From NCBI RefSeq assembly GCF_014596575.1, contig NZ_NASZ01000004.1, forward strand, positions 1 through 64,000: 64,000 nucleotides of DNA, written 5' to 3'. Shown one piece after another: positions 7,970-17,474 of the stretch; position 1 is the first letter of the stretch, and each line of letters starts with the position of its first letter. The notes under the pieces are model-generated. The model did no database searches, was not told the origin of the DNA, and saw only the letters and a program-made list of their open reading frames with translations. This stretch comes from Flavobacterium pokkalii. Lineage in GTDB: Bacteria > Bacteroidota > Bacteroidia > Flavobacteriales > Flavobacteriaceae. The translations under genes and the position numbers were made by a program.

Positions 7970-8521
7970 TTAGTCCTTTTTTAATTTATCTTTAAAATAA
8001 GTTCTCACCTTATCAATTTTTGGCGCAATAACAAAAGCGCAATAACCCTGTGTTTTATTTTGATTGTAATAATTTTGATGATAATCCTCAGCCTCATAAA
8101 AAATAGTAGCCGGTGAAACTTTAGTCACAATTGGTTTCTCAAAAACAGCTTCTTCCTTTAGAAATTGAATAAAATCTTCGGCTATTACTTTTTGTTCCTC
8201 ATTATGATAAAAAATCTCGCTTCGGTATTGTGTCCCTACATCATTCCCCTGACGGTTTAAAGTTGTTGGGTCGTGCGTTGCAAAAAACAATTCCAATATT
8301 TCGCCAAAAGAAATCTCCTCCGGATTAAAATAAACCTGAATTGCCTCGGCATGACCCGTATCCCCCTGACAAATTTCCTTATATGTAGGATTTTCGGTTT
8401 TTCCGCCTATATAACCCGAAACCACTTTTTCAACAGCTTTTAACTCTAAAAAAACAGCTTCCGTACACCAAAAACAACCTCCTGCTAAGGTTGCCACCTC
8501 TGTTATCATTTCTTTTTTCAT
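7970..8521 (-). CDS. msrA: Peptide-methionine (S)-S-oxide reductase
   Basis: MsrA repairs oxidised methionine by reducing the S-sulfoxide of free or protein-bound residues. The protein has 183 residues. The catalytic cysteine is residue 16 in GGCFWCTEAVF, and the family motifs TGHAEAIQVYFNPEEISF, FFATHDPTTLNRQGNDVGTQYRSEIFYHN and EDYHQNYY follow. There is no signal peptide, so the enzyme is cytoplasmic, and no MsrB domain is fused. The next gene downstream is a small membrane protein 2 nt away. Confidence 0.97.
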   Translation of the reverse strand: MKKEMITEVATLAGGCFWCTEAVFLELKAVEKVVSGYIGGKTENPTYKEICQGDTGHAEAIQVYFNPEEISFGEILELFFATHDPTTLNRQGNDVGTQYRSEIFYHNEEQKVIAEDFIQFLKEEAVFEKPIVTKVSPATIFYEAEDYHQNYYNQNKTQGYCAFVIAPKIDKVRTYFKDKLKKD

Positions 8522-8647
8522 AAGCTTCTTTTAAAAAAAATGTTTTCGTTTTTATTAACTCAAATTTATGCTTTTTAAACCAAAAATATAGTCTGCTTCA
8601 TTTTATAATCCTTAAAATCTTTGTTTCTTTGTAAAAACTGCCAATTG

Positions 8648-9313
8648 ATGATACAAGCGAAAAACTTACATAAATATTACGACCAGCTTCACGTACTGAA
8701 AGGTGTTGATTTACATATTCAAAAAGGAGAAATTGTTTCTATTGTAGGTGCTTCGGGAGCAGGAAAAACAACGCTTTTACAAATTCTTGGTACTTTAGAC
8801 AAGCCTAATCAGGAAAACGAAATTGAACTTCGTATCAACGATGAAAATATCTTATCGATGAATGATAAAAATTTATCCAAATTCAGGAATTTGAATTTGG
8901 GATTTATTTTTCAATTTCATCAATTATTACCGGAATTTACCGCTCTGGAAAATGTGTGCATTCCGGCGTTTATTGCCAAAAAAAACAAAAAAGAAACCGA
9001 AGAAGAAGCCATCAAACTACTGACTTATTTAGGACTTTCGCATCGAATTCATCATAAACCCAGCGAACTTTCCGGCGGAGAACAACAACGTGTGGCTGTT
9101 GCCAGAGCTTTAATTAACAAACCCGCAATTATTTTTGCCGATGAACCTTCCGGAAATTTGGATACACATTCGGCGGAAAATTTACATCAGTTGTTTTTTA
9201 AGTTAAGAGATGAATTTGGTCAAACCTTTGTAATTGTGACACACAACGAAGAATTAGCCAATATGGCCGACCGAAAACTGGTTATGGTTGACGGCTTAAT
9301 TAGCGACCATTAA
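8648..9313 (+). CDS. ABC transporter ATP-binding protein, LolD/MacB type
   Basis: This 221-residue ATPase belongs to the LolD/FtsE/MacB group that energises lipoprotein release or other mechanotransmission exporters. It has Walker A GASGAGKT at residues 34-41, the Q-loop [18 protein letters not shown], the signature [15 protein letters not shown], Walker [14 protein letters not shown] and the switch His in IVTHNEEL. I chose ATG 8648 because upstream residues (from a TTG at 8621) do not match the family. No permease gene is adjacent, so the partner must be encoded elsewhere, as is common for lolD in this phylum. A TIGR02757 gene follows after 15 nt in the same direction. Confidence 0.88.
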   Translation: MIQAKNLHKYYDQLHVLKGVDLHIQKGEIVSIVGASGAGKTTLLQILGTLDKPNQENEIELRINDENILSMNDKNLSKFRNLNLGFIFQFHQLLPEFTALENVCIPAFIAKKNKKETEEEAIKLLTYLGLSHRIHHKPSELSGGEQQRVAVARALINKPAIIFADEPSGNLDTHSAENLHQLFFKLRDEFGQTFVIVTHNEELANMADRKLVMVDGLISDH

Positions 9314-9328
9314 TATACATTCCGGAAT

Positions 9329-10093
9329 ATGAATTTCTCCGAACTCAAAGATTTTCTGGACGAAAAAGTACTGCAATACAACACACTTGATTTCATAGAA
9401 AGCGATCCGGTTCAAATTCCGCATTTATTCACTTTAAAAGAGGATATTGAAATTGCCGGTTTTCTGAGCGCCACCATTGCCTGGGGAAACCGAAGAATGA
9501 TTATAAAAAACAGTCACCGCATGATGGATTTGATGGGAAATTCTCCTTATGATTTTGTCATGTCACATTCTGAAAATAATTTAGAACAATTAGAATCATT
9601 TGTACACCGCACTTTCAACGGTCAGGATTTTATTGGTTTCATCCAATCACTTCAAAATATTTATAAAAATCATGACGGACTGGAAGCTGTTTTTGCTAAA
9701 AATCAGGAAGAAATTTCTATGCAAAAAAGCATCTCGGAATTCAAGAAAATATTTTTTGAAATCCCGCATCTTTCCCGAACTCAAAAACACATTTCGGATC
9801 CATTGAACAATTCGGCAGCAAAAAGGATCAACATGTATTTGCGTTGGATGTGTCGTAAGGACAACAACGGAGTGGATTTAGGAATTTGGAAATCTATCGC
9901 TCCTTCGAAACTTTCCTGTCCACTGGATGTTCATTCTGGTAATGTTGCCCGAAAATTAGGTTTGTTACTTCGTAAACAAAATGATGGAAAAGCACTTTTA
10001 GAATTAGACACAAAACTTCGTGAACTTGATGCTACCGACCCTGTAAAGTACGATTTTGCACTTTTTGGACTTGGGGTCTTTGAAGGTTTTTAA
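9329..10093 (+). CDS. TIGR02757/DUF2400 family protein
   Basis: The 254-residue protein belongs to a conserved family of unknown function found in many Bacteroidota. Recognisable parts are the N-terminal DPVQIPHLFTLKEDIEIAGFLSATIAWGNRRMI, the segment NMYLRWMCRKDNNGVDLGIWKSI, and PLDVHSGNVARKLGLL. The last includes a helix-hairpin-helix-like turn and an Asp, reminiscent of the base-excision glycosylase superfamily (WxCR then a conserved Asp). That relation is my inference. No signal peptide is seen. It is probably co-transcribed with the upstream ATPase gene. Confidence 0.82.
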   Translation: MNFSELKDFLDEKVLQYNTLDFIESDPVQIPHLFTLKEDIEIAGFLSATIAWGNRRMIIKNSHRMMDLMGNSPYDFVMSHSENNLEQLESFVHRTFNGQDFIGFIQSLQNIYKNHDGLEAVFAKNQEEISMQKSISEFKKIFFEIPHLSRTQKHISDPLNNSAAKRINMYLRWMCRKDNNGVDLGIWKSIAPSKLSCPLDVHSGNVARKLGLLLRKQNDGKALLELDTKLRELDATDPVKYDFALFGLGVFEGF

Positions 10094-10413
10094 ACCGATT
10101 TACTATTCCTACTTTAGTCTCAATCAAAGTCAATTAAAAAGTATAACAATAACCAATATTTTTTTGTCAATTTAGTACTGTTTTAGCATCAAATTGTAAT
10201 TTGACCCTGCTTAAAAAGCAATTTTTACCCCTAATTTGTTTTCTATATTTCTAATTTTATACCCGAACTAAAATAAAATCTTTGAAAAACATGTTAAAAA
10301 ATGTAAACGTTTACATTTTAAAATAATTCATTTTAACCTAAAAAAAATCTACTATGAAATAAAATATTTTAAATAAATATGTCTATTAATAACCTTAAAA
10401 AAAACCTACTTAA
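10094..10413. other. 320-bp AT-rich gap holding a LacI-type operator
   Basis: No coding region or RNA gene is seen. The gap is very AT-rich and holds the leader of the pectate-lyase-like gene, with one strong feature, a 22-bp palindrome at 10298-10319. TATATTTC at 10244-10251 is a near match to the -7 consensus, but without a well-placed -33 box. Confidence 0.6.
10298..10319. promoter_or_regulatory. LacI-family operator palindrome
   Basis: A perfect 22-bp inverted repeat with the core ATGTAAACGTTTACAT lies 95 nt before the start of the secreted pectate-lyase-like gene. The central AAACGTTT is the classic half-site pair of LacI/GalR-family repressors. It differs from the AACCGATT palindromes of the xylan locus, so a different regulator, not in this window, is expected. 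Confidence 0.7.
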
Positions 10414-13200
10414 ATGCTAAAAAATTACATGAAACCATCATTAGTAATGGCTATAGCATGCCTTACTATGAAAACCACCGCAATTTTTGCTCAGAATCCA
10501 GTAGTAAAAATTGATTTTGATCAATCAGGAAGAAGCACTGCCGAAGTGAGTGAATCCGGGTATACCCCTTGGGTAATTACCACTAATACAGCCAGCAAAA
10601 CAGTAAACGGCGTCACATTTACAGTAACCAAAGTTGGAGACAAAGGAGAAATTTTAGGTACCAATTGGTACAAAGCCGGAGTTCAGGCTCCTAGTTACGC
10701 CAGATTAGTCTGTGATGGAGTCACTGTGAAAAACGGTACTGCAAACGAAGGTGGTCATATAGAGCTTAAAATAAGCGGATTAGAAACCGGAGAACATACT
10801 TTAATGGCTTTTTTAAATGCTGTAGACAGCCCCGTTTATACATTTAGTCCAATTGATATATCTATCAATGAAAATTTAGTGATCGATAATTTGATTCCTA
10901 CTGTAAGAGCGCTGTCTCCTGCAACTGCAAAATCAGCTTATTTAAAATTTCAGGCTACGACAGGAACCGATGTAATTATTCGTTTTGCGGCCGAAAAATC
11001 AGGAAATGAAACCTATAAAAATGTGATGTTGAATGGAATTGAATTAAATACACCTAACATTTTTAATCAGGCAACTAACCCGAAACCCAACGACAATGAT
11101 GAACACGTAGAATTAAACTCCGGAAGCACCACCTTAAGCTGGACATCTGCCATTAATGCCGTATCTCACAATATTTATTTCGGCTCAGATTTAGCTGCAA
11201 TTGAAGCCGCAAACATCTCTTCTTCTTTATATAAAGGAAATCAAACTAAAGAAAATACTTCTTACTCTGTAAATGGACTATACACTGGAGAGACTTATTA
11301 TTGGAGAGTTGATGAAGTTTTAGCAAATGGTGAAATTGTAAAAGGAAACATTTGGCGTTTACGTCCTGCTCAGTTAGCTTTTCCGGGAGCCGAAGGTTAT
11401 GGTCGTTTCGCACGCGGCGGAAGGGGCGGAAAAGTGATTGCAGTAACCAATTTGAATGATAGCGGTCCGGGAAGTTTACGTGAAGCCGTTACCAATGATA
11501 TTGGTCCAAGAACGATTGTTTTTAATACTTCTGGAATTATCCAATTAAACTCGCGTTTGGTTTTAAGTCAACCTTATGTTACTATTGCGGGACAAACGGC
11601 ACCAGGCAAAGGAATCTGTATTCGCTCCGCTCCTTTTGGAATTACCGGAAATGATGCTATCGTACAAAATGTACGCGTTCGATTAGGCGCAGGTCCTACT
11701 TATGACGGAATGGGATTAACCGGTGCGAATCATAGTATCATCGATCATTGTTCCATCAGTTGGACAATAGATGAAGCGTTTAGTTCTCGTTCCGGTAAAA
11801 ATATTACCCTGCAAAGAACCTTAATTTCGGAAGCCTTAAATGCCGCAGGACATCAAAATTATCCGGCAGGAACAGAACACGGTTATGCAGGAACCATAAG
11901 CGGAGACATCGGAAGTTTTCACCATAATCTGTTAGCACATAATTACGGTCGTAACTGGAGTCTTGGAGGTGCATTAGACGGTAATGGTACTTATGCCGGC
12001 AGAATGGACATCACAAATAATGTGGTTTACAATTGGGGCAACAGAACTACTGATGGAGGAACTAAAGAGGTTAACTTTGTTAATAATTACTATAAACCCG
12101 GAGCTGGTTCTAAAATATTTGTTGCATTTAGTGCCGACAATGAAAATGTAGGAACTGGAACACAACGTTGTTATTTTAACGGAAATGTAATGCCTGGTTA
12201 TTTTGACGAAAATAATCAAACCATTGGAAGAAGAGCAACCTTCAAAAACGGTGCAACTTATCAATACGACAACTTTGTTAATACTCCTTTTTTCCCATCT
12301 TATGTAACCACACAAACAGCCGAGGACGCATATAAAATTGTACTTTCTGATGTGGGATGTGTACAACCGGAATTTGACGAACATGACGAAAGAATTATTA
12401 CTGAAACACTAACCGGAACTTTTACCTATACCGGAAGTGTAACCGGTAAACCTGGATTTCCGGATAATGAATCAGACGTTGGCGGATATGAAAATTATCC
12501 TGAAGTAAGCAGAGATATTGATTGGGATACTGATCAGGACGGTTTACCAAACTGGTGGGAAGCTATCAAAGGAACAAATTTAAATTCTGCAATTGGAGAT
12601 TTTTCAGATAGTAATGCTGATGAAGATTTAGACGGTTACACTAATCTGGATGAATATCTACAATGGATGTCACTACCTCATTACGAATCTCCTAAAGGAC
12701 ATAAATTAAGTATTGATATCAAAAAATTTTCGAGAGGATTTACCGACGGAGTTAGTTACTCCTTATCTAATGTAGAAAAAGGAAATGCTACTTTAGTTTC
12801 TAACATAGTAGAATACAGACCAACAGCCAACGGATTAGGTTCATTCGATTTTACCGTTACTGATAATACCGGAGCAACAATGACCCGCAGGGTAAATATA
12901 GTTAACGGATATTCTTTGTCAGCAACAAAAAAGAATCCGGAAATCTCTACTCAGGTTAATGTTTGGCCTATCCCAAATAATGGTTCATTTTCTATACTAA
13001 TGACCAATGACAGCGATGAAACTAATTCTAATGCAGAATACAAAATCTATGATATTTTTGGAAAAGAAGTCAAAAAAGGAATTCTTAAAGAAAGTCGTCA
13101 GGAAAACGTCAGTTTACAGTCAAAAGGAGTTTTTATTATTAATGTTTCAGATATTTCAAGTAAAAAAATATTTCATTCTCAAAAAATCATTTTAGAATAG
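10414..13200 (+). CDS. Secreted pectate-lyase-like protein with type IX sorting domain
   Basis: The 928-residue protein is multidomain and should be exported and then attached or released by the type IX secretion system. A signal peptide covers roughly residues 1-27 (cleavage after AIFA). An N-terminal beta-sandwich follows, then a fibronectin-like domain near residues 225-315 (YYWRVDEVLANGE). The parallel beta-helix begins at FPGAEGYGRFARGGRGG, the hallmark of family 1-type pectate lyases, and runs with NDSGPGSLREAV and VTIAGQTAPGKG. A calcium-binding stretch DTDQDGLPNWWE and a C-terminal sorting domain (VNVWPIPNNGSF to the end) complete it. No susCD genes flank it. Activity on pectin is predicted from the family only. 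Confidence 0.88.
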   Translation: MLKNYMKPSLVMAIACLTMKTTAIFAQNPVVKIDFDQSGRSTAEVSESGYTPWVITTNTASKTVNGVTFTVTKVGDKGEILGTNWYKAGVQAPSYARLVCDGVTVKNGTANEGGHIELKISGLETGEHTLMAFLNAVDSPVYTFSPIDISINENLVIDNLIPTVRALSPATAKSAYLKFQATTGTDVIIRFAAEKSGNETYKNVMLNGIELNTPNIFNQATNPKPNDNDEHVELNSGSTTLSWTSAINAVSHNIYFGSDLAAIEAANISSSLYKGNQTKENTSYSVNGLYTGETYYWRVDEVLANGEIVKGNIWRLRPAQLAFPGAEGYGRFARGGRGGKVIAVTNLNDSGPGSLREAVTNDIGPRTIVFNTSGIIQLNSRLVLSQPYVTIAGQTAPGKGICIRSAPFGITGNDAIVQNVRVRLGAGPTYDGMGLTGANHSIIDHCSISWTIDEAFSSRSGKNITLQRTLISEALNAAGHQNYPAGTEHGYAGTISGDIGSFHHNLLAHNYGRNWSLGGALDGNGTYAGRMDITNNVVYNWGNRTTDGGTKEVNFVNNYYKPGAGSKIFVAFSADNENVGTGTQRCYFNGNVMPGYFDENNQTIGRRATFKNGATYQYDNFVNTPFFPSYVTTQTAEDAYKIVLSDVGCVQPEFDEHDERIITETLTGTFTYTGSVTGKPGFPDNESDVGGYENYPEVSRDIDWDTDQDGLPNWWEAIKGTNLNSAIGDFSDSNADEDLDGYTNLDEYLQWMSLPHYESPKGHKLSIDIKKFSRGFTDGVSYSLSNVEKGNATLVSNIVEYRPTANGLGSFDFTVTDNTGATMTRRVNIVNGYSLSATKKNPEISTQVNVWPIPNNGSFSILMTNDSDETNSNAEYKIYDIFGKEVKKGILKESRQENVSLQSKGVFIINVSDISSKKIFHSQKIILE

Positions 13201-13216
13201 TTTTTTTTACATCTTT

Positions 13217-13250
13217 AAATGGCAACTTTTCAAGTTGCCATTTTTTTTTT
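13217..13250 (+). terminator. Terminator after the pectate-lyase-like gene
   Basis: The stem AAATGGCAACTT / AAGTTGCCATTT has a 3-nt loop and is followed by a run of 10 T, 16 nt past the stop codon. Confidence 0.92.
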
Positions 13251-13562
13251 TATTATAATTTCAATCTTAATCCTTCAAATAATTTTCGAATTAAATACCC
13301 AAACTTCGTCAAATTAGATGCTCTGTATTCCGTAAAATAAAATTTTACCTTTTTAGACTTAGCCTCTTTGAAGCATTTTTAAATCTTCCTCAAAAGAAAC
13401 AATTATTCCCAAATACAAAATTGTAAGTTTTTTGTAATTATTTTACACAAAAACTGCTTTTTATCGATGTTTTTATACACTTTATCGATGTCGTTACATT
13501 TTATTTATTACTTTTATCATGTAATTAATCCCCAAATTATAAACTACTAACCTAGGAAAAAT
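13251..13562. other. AT-rich gap before the exopolysaccharide locus
   Basis: About 310 nt with no recognisable gene or RNA. The right part contains two ATCGAT motifs 21 nt apart, described separately. The left part shows nothing I can identify. Confidence 0.5.
13461..13491. promoter_or_regulatory. Paired TTATCGATG motifs upstream of the exopolysaccharide locus
   Basis: TTATCGATGT occurs at 13461-13470 and TTATCGATGT again at 13482-13491, giving palindromic ATCGAT cores 21 nt apart (two helical turns). A similar pair with 20-nt spacing precedes the receiver-domain gene at 17475. This suggests binding of one regulator to two sites on the same DNA face. The regulator is not known. Confidence 0.5.
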
Positions 13563-14618
13563 ATGGATCTAACCTACTCTTTGACTCATATCATTTTACC
13601 CTTTTTAGGACTTGCATTTCTGGTTTTGATTATAATATTAATCCTAAACAGATTACTTTTTAATTTACGTCAGCCAAAAATCAATTTAGTAAAAAACAAA
13701 ATTGATGATTTTTTGACCACTTTAGTATTTTCATCTTACGAAGCAAACGAACTAAAGTTAAAAATTAATGATTTCAAAAAAGAAATTCCATTTAAAAAGA
13801 AGTGGTGCAAAAAAATAGTTTTAAATAAAATTATCTTTTTAAAACGAAATTTAAAAGGTGATATCATCAAAACATCTCACTTAATCTACGAACAGTTTGA
13901 TTTGTTTAACTACAGTATTTCTCTTTTAAAGAGTAAAAAGAAGTATTTAAATTGTCTTGGCATGTATCATCTAAAAGCCCTGGAATACCGCAAAGGAAAA
14001 GATTATGTAACCCCATTTTTAAATCATAAAAACAGGATTCTAAACTCCAGCGCTTATCTTACTGTAATTTCACTGGAACCTGAAAATTTAGGCCTTTTAT
14101 ATAATTACCAAAAACCAATATTTTTAGCCGGTGAAATAAACATCATGAATATCATTCATCAAAAAAAGCCGCCAATACCCGGTAACCTAAAAGATTGGAT
14201 ACATTCAACAAATCCATCAATTGTACGATTAGGGATTAAGCTGATGGCTTTTTACAATTATACAAATGAAAATCAATCGATTACCACATATTTAAAATCG
14301 GATGATGAAAAAATACGCTTGGCTGTTATTACGGTCATTAGACAGCTCTTTATATTTGATACCGAGAAACAACTAATTGAGTTATTTGACACTGAAAGCA
14401 AGAACAACCAGCTCGAAATACTCAAAACTTTAGCTGTAATTGGAAGTAAAGACACCGAAGAGTTTATTTATAACTTATTAAAAAAACCGATAGATTCAGA
14501 CATTAAACTAAAAGCGGTAAAAAGTCTTTCCAAAATGAATTCAAACTATATTGAAAACTTTATTGGCAATCATGAGATTAGTAAAATGATTCAACATGTA
14601 AAAATACCTTCTATATGA
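13563..14618 (+). CDS. Membrane-anchored HEAT-repeat protein of the exopolysaccharide locus
   Basis: The 351-residue protein has one N-terminal transmembrane segment (IILPFLGLAFLVLIIILILNRLLF, residues 10-33) followed by a basic helical domain. The C-terminal half contains degenerate HEAT-like repeats, such as PSIVRLGIKLMAFYN, DEKIRLAVITVIRQLF, NNQLEILKTLAVIGS and SDIKLKAVKSLSKMN. HEAT arrays are protein-binding scaffolds, so it may dock or regulate the synthase. Its stop codon overlaps the start of the glycosyltransferase gene (ATGA, 4 nt), which points to translational coupling. No enzymatic motif is seen. Confidence 0.78.
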   Translation: MDLTYSLTHIILPFLGLAFLVLIIILILNRLLFNLRQPKINLVKNKIDDFLTTLVFSSYEANELKLKINDFKKEIPFKKKWCKKIVLNKIIFLKRNLKGDIIKTSHLIYEQFDLFNYSISLLKSKKKYLNCLGMYHLKALEYRKGKDYVTPFLNHKNRILNSSAYLTVISLEPENLGLLYNYQKPIFLAGEINIMNIIHQKKPPIPGNLKDWIHSTNPSIVRLGIKLMAFYNYTNENQSITTYLKSDDEKIRLAVITVIRQLFIFDTEKQLIELFDTESKNNQLEILKTLAVIGSKDTEEFIYNLLKKPIDSDIKLKAVKSLSKMNSNYIENFIGNHEISKMIQHVKIPSI

Positions 14619-16042
14619 TACTCAAAAATTTTATCGAATATTATGAAATATTTGTAGCTGCTTTTTCTTCTACTTATATTATTTTTTACATGTTATTAGC
14701 AGGATTATCTTATTATGCTATTAAAAAACATCTTAATGCGAAATATTTTATTCATGATGATGTATTATTAAAGTCAAACTACATCCCGGGAGTTTCTGTA
14801 ATTGCTCCGGCCTTTAATGAAGGAGCTAATGTAGTTTACAATGTAAAATCTTTACTTTCTCTAAATTACCCTAAATACGAAGTGGTACTGGTAAATGATG
14901 GTAGTACGGATGATACCTTAGAAAAACTCATTAAAGAATTTGAATTAGTCAAAATAGATTTCTTTTATCAGGAAAAAATCCCAACAAAAACGGTGAGAGG
15001 CCATTACAAATCGACAAACCCGGTTTATTCTAAACTTTTAGTTGTGGATAAAGAAAATGGAAAAAGTAAAGCCGATGCTTCTAATGCTGGTATTAATTCG
15101 TCAAAACATCCTTTATTTCTTTGTACTGATGTTGATTGTATTTTAAAAAATGATACTATCATAAAATTGGCTAAACCATTTATTGAAAGTAAAAAAAGAG
15201 TAATTGCAACAGGTGCAGGCATTCGAATTTCAAATTCATGTGAAGTAAAAGAGGGATTTTTAGTAAAAATTAGATTCCCTAAAGGCTGGTATCCGAGATT
15301 TCAGGAATTGGAATATGTACGGGCATTTCTATTTGGAAGAATGGCCTGGAGTCAATTAAACAGCTTACTTTTAGTTTCCGGAGGACTGGGAATGTTTGAC
15401 AAAGAAATAGCCGTTAAAGCCGGAGGGTACTGGCACAAATCTTTAGGAGAAGATATGGAACTTATTACCCGAATGCGAAAATACATGTATGATAATAAAC
15501 TTGATTTTTCAGTAAAATACATTCCTGAATCCTTATGCTGGACAGAAGTTCCGGGAAATCGAGAAATATTAATTCGTCAACGTGTGCGTTGGGCAAGAGG
15601 TTTAATCCAAACACTTAATTTACATAAAGATATGTTCTTTAATCCGAAATATGGAAGAACCGGATTTTTAATTTTCCCCTATTTCTTCGCATTCGAATTC
15701 TTAGTACCTATTTTAGAAGCAATTGGATTTATTACATTAATCATCTCTTTTTTCTATTTGAACATAAATTACGAGAGTTTTTTATACCTGACCATTGCAG
15801 TGTATCTATTCTATTTAAATCTCACAATAATATCTATTTTATTAGACGAAATACTTTACAAACACTACTCTAGCGTAAAAGAAATACTTATTCTTATTAT
15901 GACTGCGATTATTGAACCTATTTTTTATCACCCTATAAATGTTTATGCCTCTTTAAAAGGTTATTATCATTTTTTTAGACAAAAAGAACAGGCCTGGGGA
16001 AATATGCAAAGACAAGGTTTTAACACTCAAAATGACAATTAA
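14615..16042 (+). CDS. Processive family 2 glycosyltransferase (PgaC/cellulose synthase-like)
   Basis: This 475-residue inner-membrane enzyme should polymerise a sugar from a nucleotide-sugar donor and move the chain across the membrane. An N-terminal hydrophobic segment precedes the GT-A domain. The motifs are VSVIAPAFNEGANV with VLVNDGSTDD (first Asp pair), CTDVDCIL (DxD), GEDMELITRMR (third Asp) and RQRVRWARG (the QxxRW of processive synthases, read here as RQRVRW). Three to four transmembrane segments follow near residues 350-430. The polymer cannot be predicted; PgaC-type PNAG synthase is the closest general resemblance, but no PgaB-like deacetylase is nearby. It overlaps both neighbours, so the locus is an operon. 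Confidence 0.88.
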   Translation: MILKNFIEYYEIFVAAFSSTYIIFYMLLAGLSYYAIKKHLNAKYFIHDDVLLKSNYIPGVSVIAPAFNEGANVVYNVKSLLSLNYPKYEVVLVNDGSTDDTLEKLIKEFELVKIDFFYQEKIPTKTVRGHYKSTNPVYSKLLVVDKENGKSKADASNAGINSSKHPLFLCTDVDCILKNDTIIKLAKPFIESKKRVIATGAGIRISNSCEVKEGFLVKIRFPKGWYPRFQELEYVRAFLFGRMAWSQLNSLLLVSGGLGMFDKEIAVKAGGYWHKSLGEDMELITRMRKYMYDNKLDFSVKYIPESLCWTEVPGNREILIRQRVRWARGLIQTLNLHKDMFFNPKYGRTGFLIFPYFFAFEFLVPILEAIGFITLIISFFYLNINYESFLYLTIAVYLFYLNLTIISILLDEILYKHYSSVKEILILIMTAIIEPIFYHPINVYASLKGYYHFFRQKEQAWGNMQRQGFNTQNDN

Positions 16043-17312
16043 CACTATGATAACTAATAATAAAAAAATACTAACAATATTAACTTATCTAATCCTTTTA
16101 CTAAATTATAGTCTTTTTGCTCAACAAATTGATACTGATAATTTATTAAAAGAAGCTCTTCACGAAACTAATGTTGAACAAAATTATCCATCGGCATTAA
16201 AAAAGTCGCAATTAGGAATTAAACTTGCCCCTGATTATCTGGATTTTTATCTATTGTCCGGAAGAATTTATCAAATAACTCAAAAAAAAGATAGTGCCCG
16301 TTACTATTTCAATTATGTTATAGACAGAAATCCAAAGTATGAAGAAGCTTTTTTGTATTTAATCAATTTGAATTTAGAAGAAAAAAAATATAATGAAGCC
16401 GAGATAACAATAAACCAAGCACTCCAAAACCATCCTGAAAACAAAAATTTCCGATATAAAAAACTTCTCGTTTATCAGTTAGAAAATAATGAACAAAAAG
16501 AATACGACTATGTAAAAATATTGGAATTACAATATCCAAATGATGCCGAATTAAAGCAACGCATTTTCATTTTAGAAACCAAAAACAATTCAGAAAGAAT
16601 AGGAATTAATTATAGTTATACTGCTTTTGACAGGAAAAATTACGGCCCTTGGCATTTAGGAAGTTTGCAATACATCAGACAACGCAACTGGGGTTCATTA
16701 ATTGGTCGGGTAAGTTACGCTAACAGATTCGCTTCAGGCGAAAGTATTATTGACGGTGTCCAATATGAAGCTGAATCTTACCTTTTTACAGGTAAAAAAA
16801 GTTATTCCTATCTTAATGCAGCGTATAGTGAAAAAGCTGTTTTTCCAAAATTAAAATTAGGATACTCCTATTTTCAAAACTTTTCAAATGGATGGGAAGC
16901 CGATTTAGGAATCCGATATGTAAAAACACTTGATGCCGATTTTACTACTGCTGTTGTGGGGATTGGAAAATACATTGGCTCATACTGGATTAACCTAAAA
17001 TCTTATATTCAAAGCAACAACAATTCTATTTATCCGGCATTTACACTAACTAGCCGATATTATTTTGATACGCAGTTTGACTACCTAAGCTTAATTGCCG
17101 GTTATGGCTCTTCTCCTGATGAGAGATCTACTTTAGGACAATATGAAAATAGAGTTTCGTTAAACTCTTATCGAATTGGAGGCGGATATTTCAAATTAAT
17201 AAACAAAAATTTTCTAACAGGTATACAATTAACTGTTAACAATCAGGAATATACTCCTCATTTAATACAAAATGAAATAGAAATAGCTTTAATGTTTCAA
17301 TACAAATTATAA
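16032..17312 (+). CDS. TPR plus YaiO-family outer-membrane beta-barrel protein
   Basis: The 426-residue protein has a signal peptide ending near SLFAQ, then tetratricopeptide-like repeats (residues about 30-175), then a C-terminal domain of alternating aromatic strands from about residue 190 to the end (FDRKNYGPWHLGSLQYIRQRNWGS onward) ending in MFQYKL. This is the YaiO-family barrel pattern. A TPR-barrel protein next to a processive synthase is the arrangement of polysaccharide exporters such as PgaA or BcsC, so it may secrete the polymer. ATG 16032 overlaps the glycosyltransferase end by 11 nt. The ATG at 16047 gives a tighter signal peptide and is an equally good start. Confidence 0.82.
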   Translation: MTINTMITNNKKILTILTYLILLLNYSLFAQQIDTDNLLKEALHETNVEQNYPSALKKSQLGIKLAPDYLDFYLLSGRIYQITQKKDSARYYFNYVIDRNPKYEEAFLYLINLNLEEKKYNEAEITINQALQNHPENKNFRYKKLLVYQLENNEQKEYDYVKILELQYPNDAELKQRIFILETKNNSERIGINYSYTAFDRKNYGPWHLGSLQYIRQRNWGSLIGRVSYANRFASGESIIDGVQYEAESYLFTGKKSYSYLNAAYSEKAVFPKLKLGYSYFQNFSNGWEADLGIRYVKTLDADFTTAVVGIGKYIGSYWINLKSYIQSNNNSIYPAFTLTSRYYFDTQFDYLSLIAGYGSSPDERSTLGQYENRVSLNSYRIGGGYFKLINKNFLTGIQLTVNNQEYTPHLIQNEIEIALMFQYKL

Positions 17313-17356
17313 AAAAAAGAATACAAAACTTACATAACACCGACAAACAATGTATT

Positions 17357-17386
17357 TCATCGATATTTTTTACTCTTTATCGATAA
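17357..17386. promoter_or_regulatory. Second ATCGAT pair, upstream of the receiver-domain gene
   Basis: TTCATCGATA at 17357-17365 and TTTATCGATAAA around 17376-17387 carry ATCGAT cores 20 nt apart. The arrangement parallels the pair before the first gene of the locus at 13461-13491, about 90 nt upstream of the start codon at 17475. Confidence 0.45.
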
Positions 17387-17474
17387 ATTAATTTTTTAAA
17401 GTTATATTTGTTAGTAATCTTTTTAAAAAAAAATTTTATAAAAAAAGTTTCTAAACACAAAATATCACATAAAA

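Noticed and set aside
11974..12384. A 136-codon open frame on the minus strand inside the pectate-lyase-like gene
   Set aside because: It is antisense to a clearly coding gene and its translation looks like a shadow frame.
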